Source of the DNA: Burkholderiales bacterium
Lineage (GTDB): Bacteria > Pseudomonadota > Gammaproteobacteria > Burkholderiales > SG8-41
Direction: 5' to 3'
Length of the DNA stretch: 64,000 bases
Assembly: GCA_022841375.1 (NCBI GenBank)
Contig: JALHRQ010000003.1
Location: 166,692-230,691 of the forward strand
Positions 44,762 through 53,724 of this stretch are shown here, one piece after another. How positions within the stretch are numbered: position 1 is the stretch's first letter; each line of letters begins with the position of its first letter. The notes under the pieces were generated by a model. The model saw only the letters and a list, made by a program, of their open reading frames with translations. It was not told the origin of the DNA and did not search any database. The position numbers and the translations under genes are program-made.

Positions 44762-46147
44762 TCAGAACGGCAACGTCGCTCCGGCCTTGACCGCGAGCAG
44801 GGCCTTGCGGAAATCGGCCTGGATGCGTTGCAGCGCATCGGTGGTGTCCGCTTCGAAACGCAAAACAATGATCGGCGTGGTATTCGACGGTCGTGCCAGG
44901 CCGAAGCCGTCCGCGTATTCGACACGCAGGCCGTCGATGGTGATGACTTCGCGGGCACTGTCAAAACGCGCGCTTTTCTGCAGCGCCTCCATCAGCGTGT
45001 AGTTTTCGCCTTCGTTCAGCTGCCATTGCAGTTCCGGCGTGCTGATCGAATCGGGCAATGCCTCGAGCACTGCGCAGGGGTCGGCGCTGCGGCTGAGGAT
45101 TTCGAGCAGACGCGCGCCGGCATACATCCCGTCGTCGAAGCCGTACCAGCGTTCCTTGAAAAAGATGTGGCCGCTCATTTCACCGGCCAGTGGTGCGCCG
45201 GTTTCCTTGAGTTTTTTCTTGATGAAGGAGTGGCCGGTTTTCCATAACAGCGGCTTGCCGCCGTGTTGGGTGATCCAGCTAAACAGGTGACGGGTGCATT
45301 TGACATCGAAGATCACTTCGCCGCCGGGCACCCGCGTCAACACGTCTGCAGCGAACAACATCAACTGCCGGTCGGGGTAGATGATTTTGCCGGACTTGGT
45401 GACTACACCAAGGCGGTCGCCGTCGCCGTCAAAGGCCAAGCCGAATTCAGCATCGCCTTTTTTCAGTGCGGCGATCAGATCTTCAAGATTGTGCGGCTGC
45501 GACGGATCGGGATGGTGGTTGGGGAATGAGCCATCGACTTCGCAGAACAGCTCTTCGACGCTGCACCCCAGCTTGCGGTAAAGCTCGGGCGCGGTCGCAC
45601 CGGCGACGCCGTTGCCGCAGTCGACAGCAATGCGCATGGGTCGCGCCAGTTTGATCGTGCTGATGATGCGTTCGAGGTATGCACCGCGGATGTCATGCTT
45701 TCGATAGCTGCCGTTGCCGGAACCCAGTTCATTGTTGATGAGGCGCGCGCGCAGCGCCTGAATGGCGTCGCCCGACAGCGTGTCGCCGGCGAGCATCATT
45801 TTGAGACCGTTGTACTGCGGCGGGTTGTGCGAACCGGTGACCATCACGCCGGACAGAGTGCCCAGTTCGTGTGCGGCATAGTAGAGCATCGGAGTCGCCA
45901 CCATGCCGACATCAATGACATTGACACCGCTGACCTGCAGCCCGCGGGTCAGCGCCGCTGCGAGTCCCGGTCCGGAGTGGCGGCCGTCACGGCCGATGAC
46001 CACGGTGTCGTGGCCGCGCGCTTGGGCTTCGCTGCCGATGGCGCGGCCGATTTGTTCGACGCCGCTGACGGTGAGAGTTTCATCAACGATGCCACGGATG
46101 TCGTAGGCCTTGAAGATGGAAGCCGGGGGTGGTGTTAAGGTGGTCAT
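44762..46147 (-). CDS. Phosphomannomutase/phosphoglucomutase
   Basis: 461 residues. It interconverts hexose 6- and 1-phosphates, feeding GDP-mannose, LPS and exopolysaccharide synthesis (AlgC/ManB type). FKAYDIRGIVD at the start, the phosphoserine loop TGSHNPPQYNG with Ser106, the magnesium loop FDGDGDRLGV and the sugar loop GEMSGHIFF are all present in order. Cytoplasmic. An AT-rich 13-mer lies eight bases upstream of the ATG, between this gene and the YheT-type hydrolase. Confidence 0.94.
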   Translation of the reverse strand: MTTLTPPPASIFKAYDIRGIVDETLTVSGVEQIGRAIGSEAQARGHDTVVIGRDGRHSGPGLAAALTRGLQVSGVNVIDVGMVATPMLYYAAHELGTLSGVMVTGSHNPPQYNGLKMMLAGDTLSGDAIQALRARLINNELGSGNGSYRKHDIRGAYLERIISTIKLARPMRIAVDCGNGVAGATAPELYRKLGCSVEELFCEVDGSFPNHHPDPSQPHNLEDLIAALKKGDAEFGLAFDGDGDRLGVVTKSGKIIYPDRQLMLFAADVLTRVPGGEVIFDVKCTRHLFSWITQHGGKPLLWKTGHSFIKKKLKETGAPLAGEMSGHIFFKERWYGFDDGMYAGARLLEILSRSADPCAVLEALPDSISTPELQWQLNEGENYTLMEALQKSARFDSAREVITIDGLRVEYADGFGLARPSNTTPIIVLRFEADTTDALQRIQADFRKALLAVKAGATLPF

Positions 46148-46154
46148 TAAAATA

Positions 46155-46167
46155 TCAATAAAAACAA
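46155..46167 (-). repeat. AT-rich 13-mer, copy 6
   Basis: On the coding (minus) strand it reads TTGTTTTTATTGA, 17 bases after the stop of the YheT-like gene and eight bases before the phosphomannomutase ATG. This whole 36-base gap is AT-rich. Confidence 0.55.
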
Positions 46168-46183
46168 TGAGTTATAAATTTTA

Positions 46184-47164
46184 TCATGATGCGGTCAGAA
46201 ATTCGAGCACGGTCTTCTGCATCCACCCGAAGGAACCTGCAGCATCGGGAAAACCGACGTGACCGCCATCCGCTGGAAATACAGCACGCACGGCGGTGGA
46301 CAACATCGGGGATTCGGGCAACGCCGTCGCGGGCAGGAAGGGATCATTATGTGCGTTAAGCAACAGAGTCGGTACGGCAACACTCATAAGCAGGGGTTTG
46401 CTGCTGGCACGGGTGTAGTAATCATCAACCCCGGCAAAGCCGTGCAGCGGCGCGGTGACGAGATCATCGAAGTCGCGCAGCGTGCGCGTGGCGCGCAGTT
46501 TTGCCGGATCGTACAGACCCGGATGGATGCGAAGTTTGGCGAAGGACTTGCGTTTCAAGGAGAACAGAAAGTTTTTGGTGTAAAGCATGTTGAATCCCTG
46601 CTCCAGCGCGCGTCCCGCGGCGTGCAGATCCACCGGTGCTGAAATCGCCACGGCGCGTTGTACTACCGCATGTGCGGCCTCGCGTTGTTCACCCAGCCAT
46701 TTCAGCAATGCATTGCCACCGAGCGAAATGCCGACTGCGAACAACGGCCCGTCGTTTTGCCGGGTACGCAGCCGTTTAAGCAACCAGTCGATTTCGGTGC
46801 TGTCCCCGGAGTGATAGGCCCGCGGCAGCCGGTTGAGTTCACCGCTGCAGCCGCGGAAATGAACGACCACGCCGCGCCAGCTGCGTTGTACAGCCGCGTG
46901 CATCAGACCTCGGGCGTAATGGCTGTTTGAACTGCCTTCGAGTCCGTGAAACAGTACCAGCAAAGGCCGCTCCTGATGCTGAATGCCCGATCCTGAATCC
47001 TGATTTTCCGCCCAGTCGAGGTCGATGAAGTCGCCATCGGGCGTATCCCAGCGCTCCCTGCGGTAATTCACACGTGGTCTGGGTGCGAGCAGTGCCGGAT
47101 ACAAGGTTTGCAGGTTGCCGCCCGGCAGCCAGATCGGCGCGCGGTAGCGCGTTGGGGTATTCAT
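46184..47164 (-). CDS. YheT-family alpha/beta hydrolase
   Basis: 326 residues. APIWLPGGNLQTLYPALL at the start is the signature of the YheT/ABHD1-3 group. VLFHGLEGSSNSHYARGLM (oxyanion), VHFRGCSGELNR, the nucleophile elbow VGISLGGNALLKWLGE, NAHNDPFLP (acid) and GGHVGF (histidine) complete the hydrolase. Substrate unknown; lipid or short-ester hydrolysis is proposed for relatives. No signal peptide. It is probably cotranscribed with the phosphomannomutase, 36 bases downstream. Confidence 0.9.
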   Translation of the reverse strand: MNTPTRYRAPIWLPGGNLQTLYPALLAPRPRVNYRRERWDTPDGDFIDLDWAENQDSGSGIQHQERPLLVLFHGLEGSSNSHYARGLMHAAVQRSWRGVVVHFRGCSGELNRLPRAYHSGDSTEIDWLLKRLRTRQNDGPLFAVGISLGGNALLKWLGEQREAAHAVVQRAVAISAPVDLHAAGRALEQGFNMLYTKNFLFSLKRKSFAKLRIHPGLYDPAKLRATRTLRDFDDLVTAPLHGFAGVDDYYTRASSKPLLMSVAVPTLLLNAHNDPFLPATALPESPMLSTAVRAVFPADGGHVGFPDAAGSFGWMQKTVLEFLTAS

Positions 47165-47255
47165 GCCGTAATGGTAAGCGGTTTACGTAATGCGCGGCCG
47201 CGTGCCAGAATGCTCTACGGCCTTTACGCCGCAATCCTTTCCTGGAGACTGCAAG

Positions 47256-47600
47256 ATGAACGATCCTGTCGCAACTGCTCCGAACAACGACGACCGCAAT
47301 CTGGCGATGCTGGCCCATTTGCTGGGCATTGTCTCCGGCTTCGTCGGCGCGCTGATCATCTGGCTGGTCAAGAAGGACCAGTCGGCGTACATCGACGAAC
47401 AGGCCAAGGAAGCGCTGAATTTCCAGATCACCATGATGATTGCCTATGCCGGCGCCTGGATGCTGATGTTCGTGCTGATCGGCATGTTGCTGATGCCCCT
47501 GCTGCTGGTGGCAAATTTTGTGTTCTGCATCCTTGCGGCCGTGGCCGTGTCGAACGGCAAGGCCTATCGTTATCCAGTGGTGATCCGTTTGCTGAAATAA
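47256..47600 (+). CDS. DUF4870 membrane protein
   Basis: 114 residues from ATG 47256 (CTGGAGA upstream); the 22-codon upstream extension from 47190 overlaps the promoter region. DRNLAMLAHLLGIVSGFVGA and DEQAKEALNFQITM are the DUF4870 (Tic20-like) signatures, with about three membrane helices. Function unknown; the family resembles small channel-like proteins. It is divergent from the YheT gene and followed by a perfect terminator. Confidence 0.9.
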   Translation: MNDPVATAPNNDDRNLAMLAHLLGIVSGFVGALIIWLVKKDQSAYIDEQAKEALNFQITMMIAYAGAWMLMFVLIGMLLMPLLLVANFVFCILAAVAVSNGKAYRYPVVIRLLK

Positions 47601-47612
47601 CGCGGCAGAGTC

Positions 47613-47642
47613 AAAAAAAGAGCCCCGCGGGGCTCTTTTTTT
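47613..47642. terminator. Bidirectional terminator
   Basis: A perfect palindrome: seven A, GAGCCCC, GCGGGGCTC, seven T. It serves both the DUF4870 gene and the convergent aldolase gene. Confidence 0.95.
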
Positions 47643-47656
47643 CGGTTGTAGCGTGC

Positions 47657-48433
47657 TCAGTCACGGTACGACGGGTCTTTGCGGTCGAGCTTGCGCAGCA
47701 GCGCCGGCCATTCGAGCAGGCCGAAGCGGCGGCGCACACCGGGCAGCATCAGGTTGTTGGTGTATTGGGTGACTTCAGCCGGCGGCATCTGCAGTTCGGT
47801 GTTGCACGACAGCGTCATCACCTGCAGTTCACACGCGCGCTCAAGGCGGAACATGTTGTTGAAGCACTCGGGGATGCTGGCGCCGACGGTGAGCAGGCCG
47901 TGATTGCGCAGCACCATCGCTTCGCGGTTGCCGAGGTTCTGCACCAGGCGCTCGCGCTCTTCAAGGCGCAGCGCGACACCTTCGTAGTCGTGATAGGCGA
48001 TGTCGAGGAAACGCATTGAAGACTGGGCGATCGGCAGGATGCCGCATTTCATCGCGGACACGGCCATGCCGGGCAGCGTGTGGGTATGGATGATGCACTC
48101 AACATCGTGACGCGCGGCGTGCACGGCGCTGTGAATGACGAAGCCGGCCTGATTGACGCCGTATTCGGTGGCGTTGAACAACACGTTGCCTTCGAGATCG
48201 ATCTTGAGCATCGACGAGGCGGTCATTTCCTCATAGAGCATGCCGTAGGGATTGATCAGGAACTCGTTATGCGTGCCCGGCACCCGCACCGAGATGTGGT
48301 TGGCAACCATCTCGATCATGCCGTATTCCGCCATCAGCCGGTAACACGCGGCGAGATTGACGCGAGCTTCCCATTCTTCCTTGCTGACCTGTTCGCGGAC
48401 AGGTTTGTTGATCTTGATGGCGGGTGCATTCAT
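47657..48433 (-). CDS. Class II aldolase/adducin family protein
   Basis: 258 residues. Zinc-binding histidines of the family are seen in CIIHTHTLPGMAVS and LRNHGLLTVG, with ANHISVRVPGTHNEFLINP as the substrate-phosphate or carboxylate loop. Members cleave or form C-C bonds next to an aldehyde, or decarboxylate; members without sugar-phosphate partners are common near carboxylate receptors. It is the last gene of a leftward cluster with the TcuA-like and ComA-like genes, 94 bases after the former. Confidence 0.9.
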   Translation of the reverse strand: MNAPAIKINKPVREQVSKEEWEARVNLAACYRLMAEYGMIEMVANHISVRVPGTHNEFLINPYGMLYEEMTASSMLKIDLEGNVLFNATEYGVNQAGFVIHSAVHAARHDVECIIHTHTLPGMAVSAMKCGILPIAQSSMRFLDIAYHDYEGVALRLEERERLVQNLGNREAMVLRNHGLLTVGASIPECFNNMFRLERACELQVMTLSCNTELQMPPAEVTQYTNNLMLPGVRRRFGLLEWPALLRKLDRKDPSYRD

Positions 48434-48527
48434 GGCTTGTTCCTCCAGTGGGTCGTGCGGGGCATTCTACGCCCGGCTTGCGGGGGCGAAAACCGGGCTT
48501 TCATAGTCTGGAACGTTTCAGGGCGGT

Positions 48528-50027
48528 TTAACTTTTGGCGTAGACGCCGGCGCTGCCGCCGGCGAGTTTGCCGAACACGGCGCCCGAGGTGAGGCCGGTG
48601 CCGCCAGGATAGTTGTGATAGAACAACCCGCCAACCATCTCACCAGCGGCATACAGCCCTGCGATCGGTTTGCCGGTGGTATCTTCGACATTGCCTTCAA
48701 TGTTGACCTTGACGCCGCCAAAGGTAAAGGTGACGCCGCAGGTCACCGCATAGGCTTCGAACGGCGCCTGGTCGATGGTCAGCGCCCAGTTCGATTTGTT
48801 GACCTTGAGGCCTTCGGTGTGACGGCCGTCCTTCACCGTCAGGTTGAACGGGACATCGGTACGCACCGCCTTGTTGTAAGCCTTGATTTCGCGCAGGCAG
48901 GCTTCGGCATTCACGCCGTCGAGTTTTTTCACCAGTTCTTCCAGCGTATCGGCGCGCACCTTGGTGACCTGCTTGATGCGGTATTCGTCGCGCAACAAGG
49001 GGATCGATTGTGCATCGAAGACCTGCCAAGCAAACATGCCCGGCTGGTTAAGCACCACCGCGCCATATTTGGCATAGGTGTAGTTGCGGATGTCGGCGCC
49101 TTCATCGACGAAACGTTCACCGTTGGCATTGATCATGATGCCGATCGGGTAGCTGTGTTTCTGGAAATTGTCGCCGACGGCAAGGTCGCCGAAGGCCGGC
49201 GCGTTCATGTCCCAGCCCACGGCATGGCAGCCCGACCAGTGGCCATAGGGCAGGGCGCCGACTTCGAGTGCCATGCGGATGCCGGCGCCGGTGTTGAAAC
49301 GGGTGCCGCGTACTTTTGCCAGGTCCCAGCCGGCGCCGAGATAACGCGTGCGCATTTCGGCATTAGATTCAAAACCGCCGCAGGCCAGCACCACGGCCTT
49401 GCACGGAATCTCGACGTTCTTGCCTTGATGCCGCGCTTTTACTCCTGTCACGGTGCCATTGTCGTCGGTGATCAGCCCGGTGGCCGGGGTTTCATAAAAA
49501 ATCGTGATGCCTTCGCGTTCACAGGCCTTGTGTTCGTTTTCAACCAGGCCCGGACCGCCGCCCCAGGTTTCGGCAGCGAGGCCACCGAAGAATTTGAACT
49601 TGCCGTCGATTTTCATCGCCTGGCGGCCGAAGCTGGCCTGGAACTTGACACCCTTTTTGCGCATCCACGTCAGCGTCTCCAGACTGCGCGACACCAGAAT
49701 CTCGCACAGGTCGGGATCGGTGCGGTACTGGGTGATGCGACCCATGTCGTCATAGAACTGATCGGCGGTGTAGGTGCCGAAATCGGAGTTCTTGATTTCG
49801 TCTTCGGTCAGATCGGGGACGATCTGTTTGAGGTCTTCGGCGCCGTTGAATTGCACGCGCATTGCACCCGCGGTGTAGCGGCTGTTACCGCCGCTTTCGT
49901 CGAGGGGTGCTGCTTCGAGCATGATCACGCGACCACCAGACTCGCGCGCGGCGAGGGCGGCGCAGGCGGCGGCATTGCCGGCGCCGACGACGATGACATC
50001 AGGATTGCCGAATATCGATGAGCTCAT
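48528..50027 (-). CDS. TcuA-like FAD-dependent dehydrogenase
   Basis: 499 residues from ATG 50027; the 25-codon extension to 50102 overlaps the ComA-like gene. The dinucleotide fold PDVIVVGAGNAAACAALAAR binds FAD. SGGNSRYTAGAMR, VLACGGFESN and the C-terminal AAGEMVGGLFYHNYPGGTGL match the fumarate-reductase/tricarballylate-dehydrogenase flavoprotein group. TcuA oxidises tricarballylate to cis-aconitate with TcuB; no TcuB is here, so the substrate may differ. It is flanked by the ComA-like gene (43 bases upstream) and the aldolase gene, all leftward. Confidence 0.88.
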   Translation of the reverse strand: MSSSIFGNPDVIVVGAGNAAACAALAARESGGRVIMLEAAPLDESGGNSRYTAGAMRVQFNGAEDLKQIVPDLTEDEIKNSDFGTYTADQFYDDMGRITQYRTDPDLCEILVSRSLETLTWMRKKGVKFQASFGRQAMKIDGKFKFFGGLAAETWGGGPGLVENEHKACEREGITIFYETPATGLITDDNGTVTGVKARHQGKNVEIPCKAVVLACGGFESNAEMRTRYLGAGWDLAKVRGTRFNTGAGIRMALEVGALPYGHWSGCHAVGWDMNAPAFGDLAVGDNFQKHSYPIGIMINANGERFVDEGADIRNYTYAKYGAVVLNQPGMFAWQVFDAQSIPLLRDEYRIKQVTKVRADTLEELVKKLDGVNAEACLREIKAYNKAVRTDVPFNLTVKDGRHTEGLKVNKSNWALTIDQAPFEAYAVTCGVTFTFGGVKVNIEGNVEDTTGKPIAGLYAAGEMVGGLFYHNYPGGTGLTSGAVFGKLAGGSAGVYAKS

Positions 50028-50046
50028 TTGCGATTCTCTGAAATAA

Positions 50047-50059
50047 TAAATAAAAACAA
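50047..50059 (-). repeat. AT-rich 13-mer, copy 7
   Basis: On the coding (minus) strand it reads TTGTTTTTATTTA, 12 bases after the stop of the ComA-like gene and 19 bases before the TcuA-like ATG. Confidence 0.5.
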
Positions 50060-50070
50060 TAGTTTGCGAA

Positions 50071-50883
50071 TCAGGGGGCGATGCCGGCGGGACGTGAATC
50101 ATCGCCTGACAGCAGCGAGTAGTTCACCGCGCGGCCGACGCCCTGACGGAACCCTTCCAGGCGCAGCACCTGACCCGGCGCGATGTTGGCGAGATTAACG
50201 TCACGGCCGAAGTCGCGCAGCATCTGCACATGCTGCTGCGGGAAACGGTAGGGGTCGGCTTCGATGACGACATGGTCAAACCAGTCCTGCGCGCAAAGTG
50301 CCTTCAGACTCTGCGGCGCATCCTTGGCCAGCAGATCCATCTCGCATTGTTCCACGGTGACATGGTGGATGCCCTGCGCCGCGACCGAGCGCACGATGCC
50401 CTCGAGGTAGTCGAGGCTCAGCGGATCTTCGGGATTCTTGCGGCCGAACTCGTAGACCACTTTGATGTTTGCTTTCTGGAAATGGTCGATCATCCGCGCG
50501 CGTTCGTCTTCGGACAGCGTCACGTAGTTTTCGGAAATTTCCAGACCGGGAATGGCGAGGCGCTGGAGCAGCGCGATCAGGCCGTCGACTTCGTTGCGAT
50601 GCCAGGCGTATTCGAACAGGATGCCGCCGGCAAAAGGCATCACACCGGCATCCCGATAAAGTTTGGTTGTGCGTTTGACGACGTCTCCGGGAATCAGCAG
50701 CGCGTTCATCGCGTAGATTTTGGCGTAGTCGATGTATTCCGCAGCAACATCAAGCAGATCGGCAATGCCGCGTTCGCCGCCGGACCAGCCGAAGGTGTCG
50801 GGTCCGAAGTCGATCATCGAGGTGATGCCGCGCCGGCGCGGCTTGGGGCTGCGTTGCGGCAGCGCGAGTTCTTTGACGCTCAT
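50071..50883 (-). CDS. Phosphosulfolactate synthase (ComA)-fold protein with altered active site
   Basis: 270 residues. The TIM-barrel of the ComA family is recognisable by YIDYAKI (50-56), AGGILFEYA (85-93), LEISENYVTLSEDER (114-128), VVYEFGRK (142-149) and, near the C-terminus, FGRDVNLANIAPGQVLRLEGFRQG split over conserved positions. Archaeal ComA adds sulfite to phosphoenolpyruvate at the start of coenzyme M synthesis. The archaeal loop with an ESG motif after strand 6 (EGRESG-type) is replaced by EQCEMD (178-183), so the classical reaction is doubtful. It stands first in a leftward run with the TcuA-like and aldolase genes. Confidence 0.82.
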   Translation of the reverse strand: MSVKELALPQRSPKPRRRGITSMIDFGPDTFGWSGGERGIADLLDVAAEYIDYAKIYAMNALLIPGDVVKRTTKLYRDAGVMPFAGGILFEYAWHRNEVDGLIALLQRLAIPGLEISENYVTLSEDERARMIDHFQKANIKVVYEFGRKNPEDPLSLDYLEGIVRSVAAQGIHHVTVEQCEMDLLAKDAPQSLKALCAQDWFDHVVIEADPYRFPQQHVQMLRDFGRDVNLANIAPGQVLRLEGFRQGVGRAVNYSLLSGDDSRPAGIAP

Positions 50884-51039
50884 GAGGGTCCGGGTCCGTG
50901 TTTGGTGTCCATGGCAGCTGAAGCAGTATGGCGCAGCCTGCAGGGGACGGCCGGAGTTTAGCTGATGCGTTTCGCGCGGGCGCCGTAAAATTCACTATAC
51001 GGACAGCATTTTGCGCGAGCGGAGTGAACCGTGTTTCAC

Positions 51040-51477
51040 TCAGTGAAGCGTCTTGGTGGCGGGCTCGCCGGTGATGTCGGGCTTGGTTGTAGCGGGCGCA
51101 ACGGCCGCATGGTGGACGACCATGCGCCAGCCGCGTTCGGTGCGCTGATAGACGTTGGTGGCGATCATGGTCTGCTGCGCACGGGGTTGCGCCGCAACGG
51201 TGACCTGCTCGTAAACGCTGTGCACGGCGAGCATCATGGTGTGGATCATCTGCTGTTCGTGCAGCGTGAAGCGAAGGTCTTGCCCGCCGCTGAAAATCTG
51301 CCGCCACGACTCGCGCACCTTTTCATAACCGGAGACCCGTGCCGTGCCGGGATGGACACAGTAGATGTCGTCCTCTTCGGCCCATACCTCCATCATCGCT
51401 TCAAGATCGCGTTTGATGAAGGCTTCATAAAATGCGGCTTCGGCATCCTGCGGTGTAGCAAACATCGTTTTTTTCAC
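51040..51477 (-). CDS. SnoaL/DUF4440-type NTF2-fold protein
   Basis: 145 residues. The NTF2-like fold of the SgcJ/DUF4440 type is shown by DAEAAFYEAFIKRDLEAMM, VWAEEDDIYCVHPGTARVSG and RTERGWRMVVHHAAVAP. Such proteins are small single-domain enzymes or binding proteins; no catalytic set can be assigned here. The C-terminal ~20 residues (ATTKPDITGEPATKTLH) are likely disordered. It lies 156 bases upstream of the ComA-like gene on the same strand; co-transcription is possible but not shown. Confidence 0.85.
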   Translation of the reverse strand: MKKTMFATPQDAEAAFYEAFIKRDLEAMMEVWAEEDDIYCVHPGTARVSGYEKVRESWRQIFSGGQDLRFTLHEQQMIHTMMLAVHSVYEQVTVAAQPRAQQTMIATNVYQRTERGWRMVVHHAAVAPATTKPDITGEPATKTLH

Positions 51478-51531
51478 GGCAGATCCCCCGACTCAGATGC
51501 CGAGCTCTGTTGGCCAGCTTTGTTGGCCAGC

Positions 51532-52545
51532 TCAGTTAGCCAGTTTAGCAAAATCAATTTCAGCAAAAACACGCTCAGGCACGAGGTCATTCAGGCATTT
51601 CAGATGGCCCAGGGGGCAGTTGCGCTTGAAGCAGGGGCTGCATTGCAGATTCAGCGAGACGATGCGCGCGTCAGCGGACAGCGGTGGCGTGAACTGCGGT
51701 GAACTGGAACCGTAGAGCGCGATCACCGGCCGACCTACAGCGGCGGCGACGTGCATCAGCCCGGAATCGTTGGTGACCACCAGACGCGCGGCGGCGAGCA
51801 GGTCGGCAGCCTCGGCGATGTCGGTCCTGCCGCACAGATTGATGCAGAGTCCCGCGGCGTCTTGCGCGATGGTTTCGGCGACCGTGTGATCTTTAGGCGA
51901 GCCGACCAGCCAGATTGCGAAGCCGCGTGCGGCCAGCAGACGGGCCAGGGCGGCAAAATGCCTTTCGGGCCAGCGTTTTGCCGGACCGTATTCGGCGCCG
52001 GGGCAAAACGCAACCGCCGGTTTTATCGGGTCGATGCCGAGCCGTGACAGCAACTGTTGTTGCTGTGGAGTCGTGGAATGCAGTGCGGGTCGGGGCAGCG
52101 GCCCGGGCAGTGCGGCGCCGGGTGGAAACGCCAGTGCGGCGAAACGATCCGCCATTTGTGGCAGCACCTGTGGATCAAGTGTGCGCAGATCGTTGAGCAG
52201 TCCCCAGCGTGCTTCGCCGCGAAAACCGGTGCGCTGTGCAATGCCCGCAAACCACGGTGGCAGTGCCGATTTCCAGGAATTGGGCAGCACCAGGGCCTGG
52301 TCGTAAGCGCCGGCGCTCAGATCTATACCCAACCGGCGGCGCGCGACGAATTGCAGCGCGCCGTGGCGGAAGGGATTGAGCAGGCCTTGACGAATCTCGG
52401 GCATGCGCTGCAAAAGCGGCAGTGTCCACGGGGGTGCAAGATAGTCGATTTGTGCCGAGGGATGCCGCTGCTTAAGCAATTGCAGCAATACCTGCGAAAT
52501 AACGGTATCGCCGACCCAGGACGGGCCGACAACGAGGATGTTCAT
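51532..52545 (-). CDS. waaF: ADP-heptose:LPS heptosyltransferase II
   Basis: 337 residues from ATG 52545; an upstream extension to 52716 lies in another gene's region and is not conserved. It adds the second heptose to the LPS inner core at the inner membrane. ILVVGPSWVGDTVISQVLL at the start, FCPGAEYGPAKRWPERHFA (the PGAEYGPAKRWP signature of WaaF), LCGRTDIAEAADLLAAARLV and VTNDSGLMHVAAAVG are diagnostic. Zinc-finger and ilvE genes lie upstream on the same strand, a common betaproteobacterial order (ilvE-zf-waaF). Confidence 0.95.
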   Translation of the reverse strand: MNILVVGPSWVGDTVISQVLLQLLKQRHPSAQIDYLAPPWTLPLLQRMPEIRQGLLNPFRHGALQFVARRRLGIDLSAGAYDQALVLPNSWKSALPPWFAGIAQRTGFRGEARWGLLNDLRTLDPQVLPQMADRFAALAFPPGAALPGPLPRPALHSTTPQQQQLLSRLGIDPIKPAVAFCPGAEYGPAKRWPERHFAALARLLAARGFAIWLVGSPKDHTVAETIAQDAAGLCINLCGRTDIAEAADLLAAARLVVTNDSGLMHVAAAVGRPVIALYGSSSPQFTPPLSADARIVSLNLQCSPCFKRNCPLGHLKCLNDLVPERVFAEIDFAKLAN

Positions 52546-52577
52546 GACCGGCGTGCAGTTCGGGACTGCACGGGCGC

Positions 52578-52781
52578 TCAGTGGTGGCCGGCGCCGGCGC
52601 CGCCCTTCAAGGTGTACTGCGTGCCGCAGTACGGGCACAGGGCTTCCCCGGTTTTTTCGATCGGCATGAATACCCGCGGATGGGCGTTCCACAGCAGCAT
52701 CGAGGGCATCGGGCAATGCAGCGGCAAATCGGTGGCAGTGACTTCGATCCGGCGCGATTTGTTGGCGGTGGGTTCGCTCAT
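52578..52781 (-). CDS. Small zinc-finger (CHCC-type) protein
   Basis: 67 residues from ATG 52781; the longer ORF to 52859 overlaps ilvE. RIEVTATDLPLHCPMP, NAHPRVFMPI and ALCPYCGTQYTLKGG match the CHCC zinc-finger family related to the mitochondrial complex I subunit NDUFS6. Ligands are Cys and His in HCP and NAHP plus the CPYC pair. Role in bacteria unknown. It is packed between ilvE (16 bases) and waaF (32 bases). Confidence 0.9.
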   Translation of the reverse strand: MSEPTANKSRRIEVTATDLPLHCPMPSMLLWNAHPRVFMPIEKTGEALCPYCGTQYTLKGGAGAGHH

Positions 52782-52797
52782 GTCTGTGCCTGAATGG

Positions 52798-53724
52798 TTA
52801 CTTTGCGACGGGCGACAGCCAGTCGCGGTGCTCGTTGGTTTTGGCGTTGACGCAGTCAAAAAACTTTTTCTGCAGTTTGGTGGTGATCGGGCCGCGTTTG
52901 CCTTCGCCGATGACCCGGCCGTCGAGTTCGCGGATCGGCGTCACTTCTGCGGCGGTGCCGGTGAAAAAGGCTTCGTCGGCGAGGTAAAGGTCGTCGCGGG
53001 TAATGCGTTTTGCCACCACTTCGTAACCCATTTCCTGGGCGATGGTGATGATCGAGTCGCGGGTGATGCCGATCAGCGCGCTGGTCAATTCCGGCTCATA
53101 CAGTTTACCGTTCTTCACCATGAACAGGTTTTCCCCCGAGCCTTCGGCGACAAAACCGTCGACGTCGAGCAGCAGGCCTTCGTCATAACCGTGTTCGGTG
53201 GCTTCCAGGTTGGCGAGGATGGAATTGGCGTAGGTACCGGAGTATTTGGCGCGGCACATCGACACGTTGACATGGTGGCGGGCGAAAGACGAGGTCTTCA
53301 CCCGGATGCCTTTTTCCAGCGCTTCCGGGCCGAGATAGGCGCCCCACGGCCAGGCCGCGATGGCGACATGTACGCTGGCGCCTTTGGGCGACACGCCCAT
53401 TTTTTCCGAGCCGTAGAAAGCGATTGGCCGGATGTAGCAGGACTCGAGCGTGTTCACGCGCACGACTTCCTTCTGCGCCTCCATCAGCTGATCCCGGGTG
53501 TACGGGATTTTCATCATGTAGATGTGCGCGGAATTGAACAGCCGGTCGGTATGTTCCTTGAGGCGGAAAATCGCGGTACCGATGTCGGTCTTGTAGGCCC
53601 TGACACCTTCGAATACGGCCAGCCCGTAATGCAGGGAGTGGGTGAGGACGTGGGTATTAGCATCGCGCCAGGGCACCAGCTTCCCGTCGTACCAGATTTG
53701 CCCGTCGCGATCAGCCATGGACAT
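52798..53724 (-). CDS. ilvE: Branched-chain amino acid aminotransferase
   Basis: 308 residues from ATG 53724 (GAGAA upstream; ATG 53718 is an alternative start). It transfers the amino group between glutamate and the keto acids of Ile, Leu and Val. GQIWYDGKLVPWRDA, HSLHYGLAVFEGVRAY, the PLP-lysine region MCRAKYSGTYANSILA, EGSGENLFMVKNG and TGTAAEVTPI are class IV aminotransferase motifs. Cytoplasmic. It heads the ilvE-zinc finger-waaF group; the 280-base upstream gap to the cyclase gene must contain the promoters. Confidence 0.95.
   Translation of the reverse strand: MSMADRDGQIWYDGKLVPWRDANTHVLTHSLHYGLAVFEGVRAYKTDIGTAIFRLKEHTDRLFNSAHIYMMKIPYTRDQLMEAQKEVVRVNTLESCYIRPIAFYGSEKMGVSPKGASVHVAIAAWPWGAYLGPEALEKGIRVKTSSFARHHVNVSMCRAKYSGTYANSILANLEATEHGYDEGLLLDVDGFVAEGSGENLFMVKNGKLYEPELTSALIGITRDSIITIAQEMGYEVVAKRITRDDLYLADEAFFTGTAAEVTPIRELDGRVIGEGKRGPITTKLQKKFFDCVNAKTNEHRDWLSPVAK

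Noticed and set aside
48615-50021. 468-residue rightward ORF opposite the TcuA-like gene
   Set aside because: Antisense shadow; composition is not protein-like and the opposite strand encodes clear FAD motifs.
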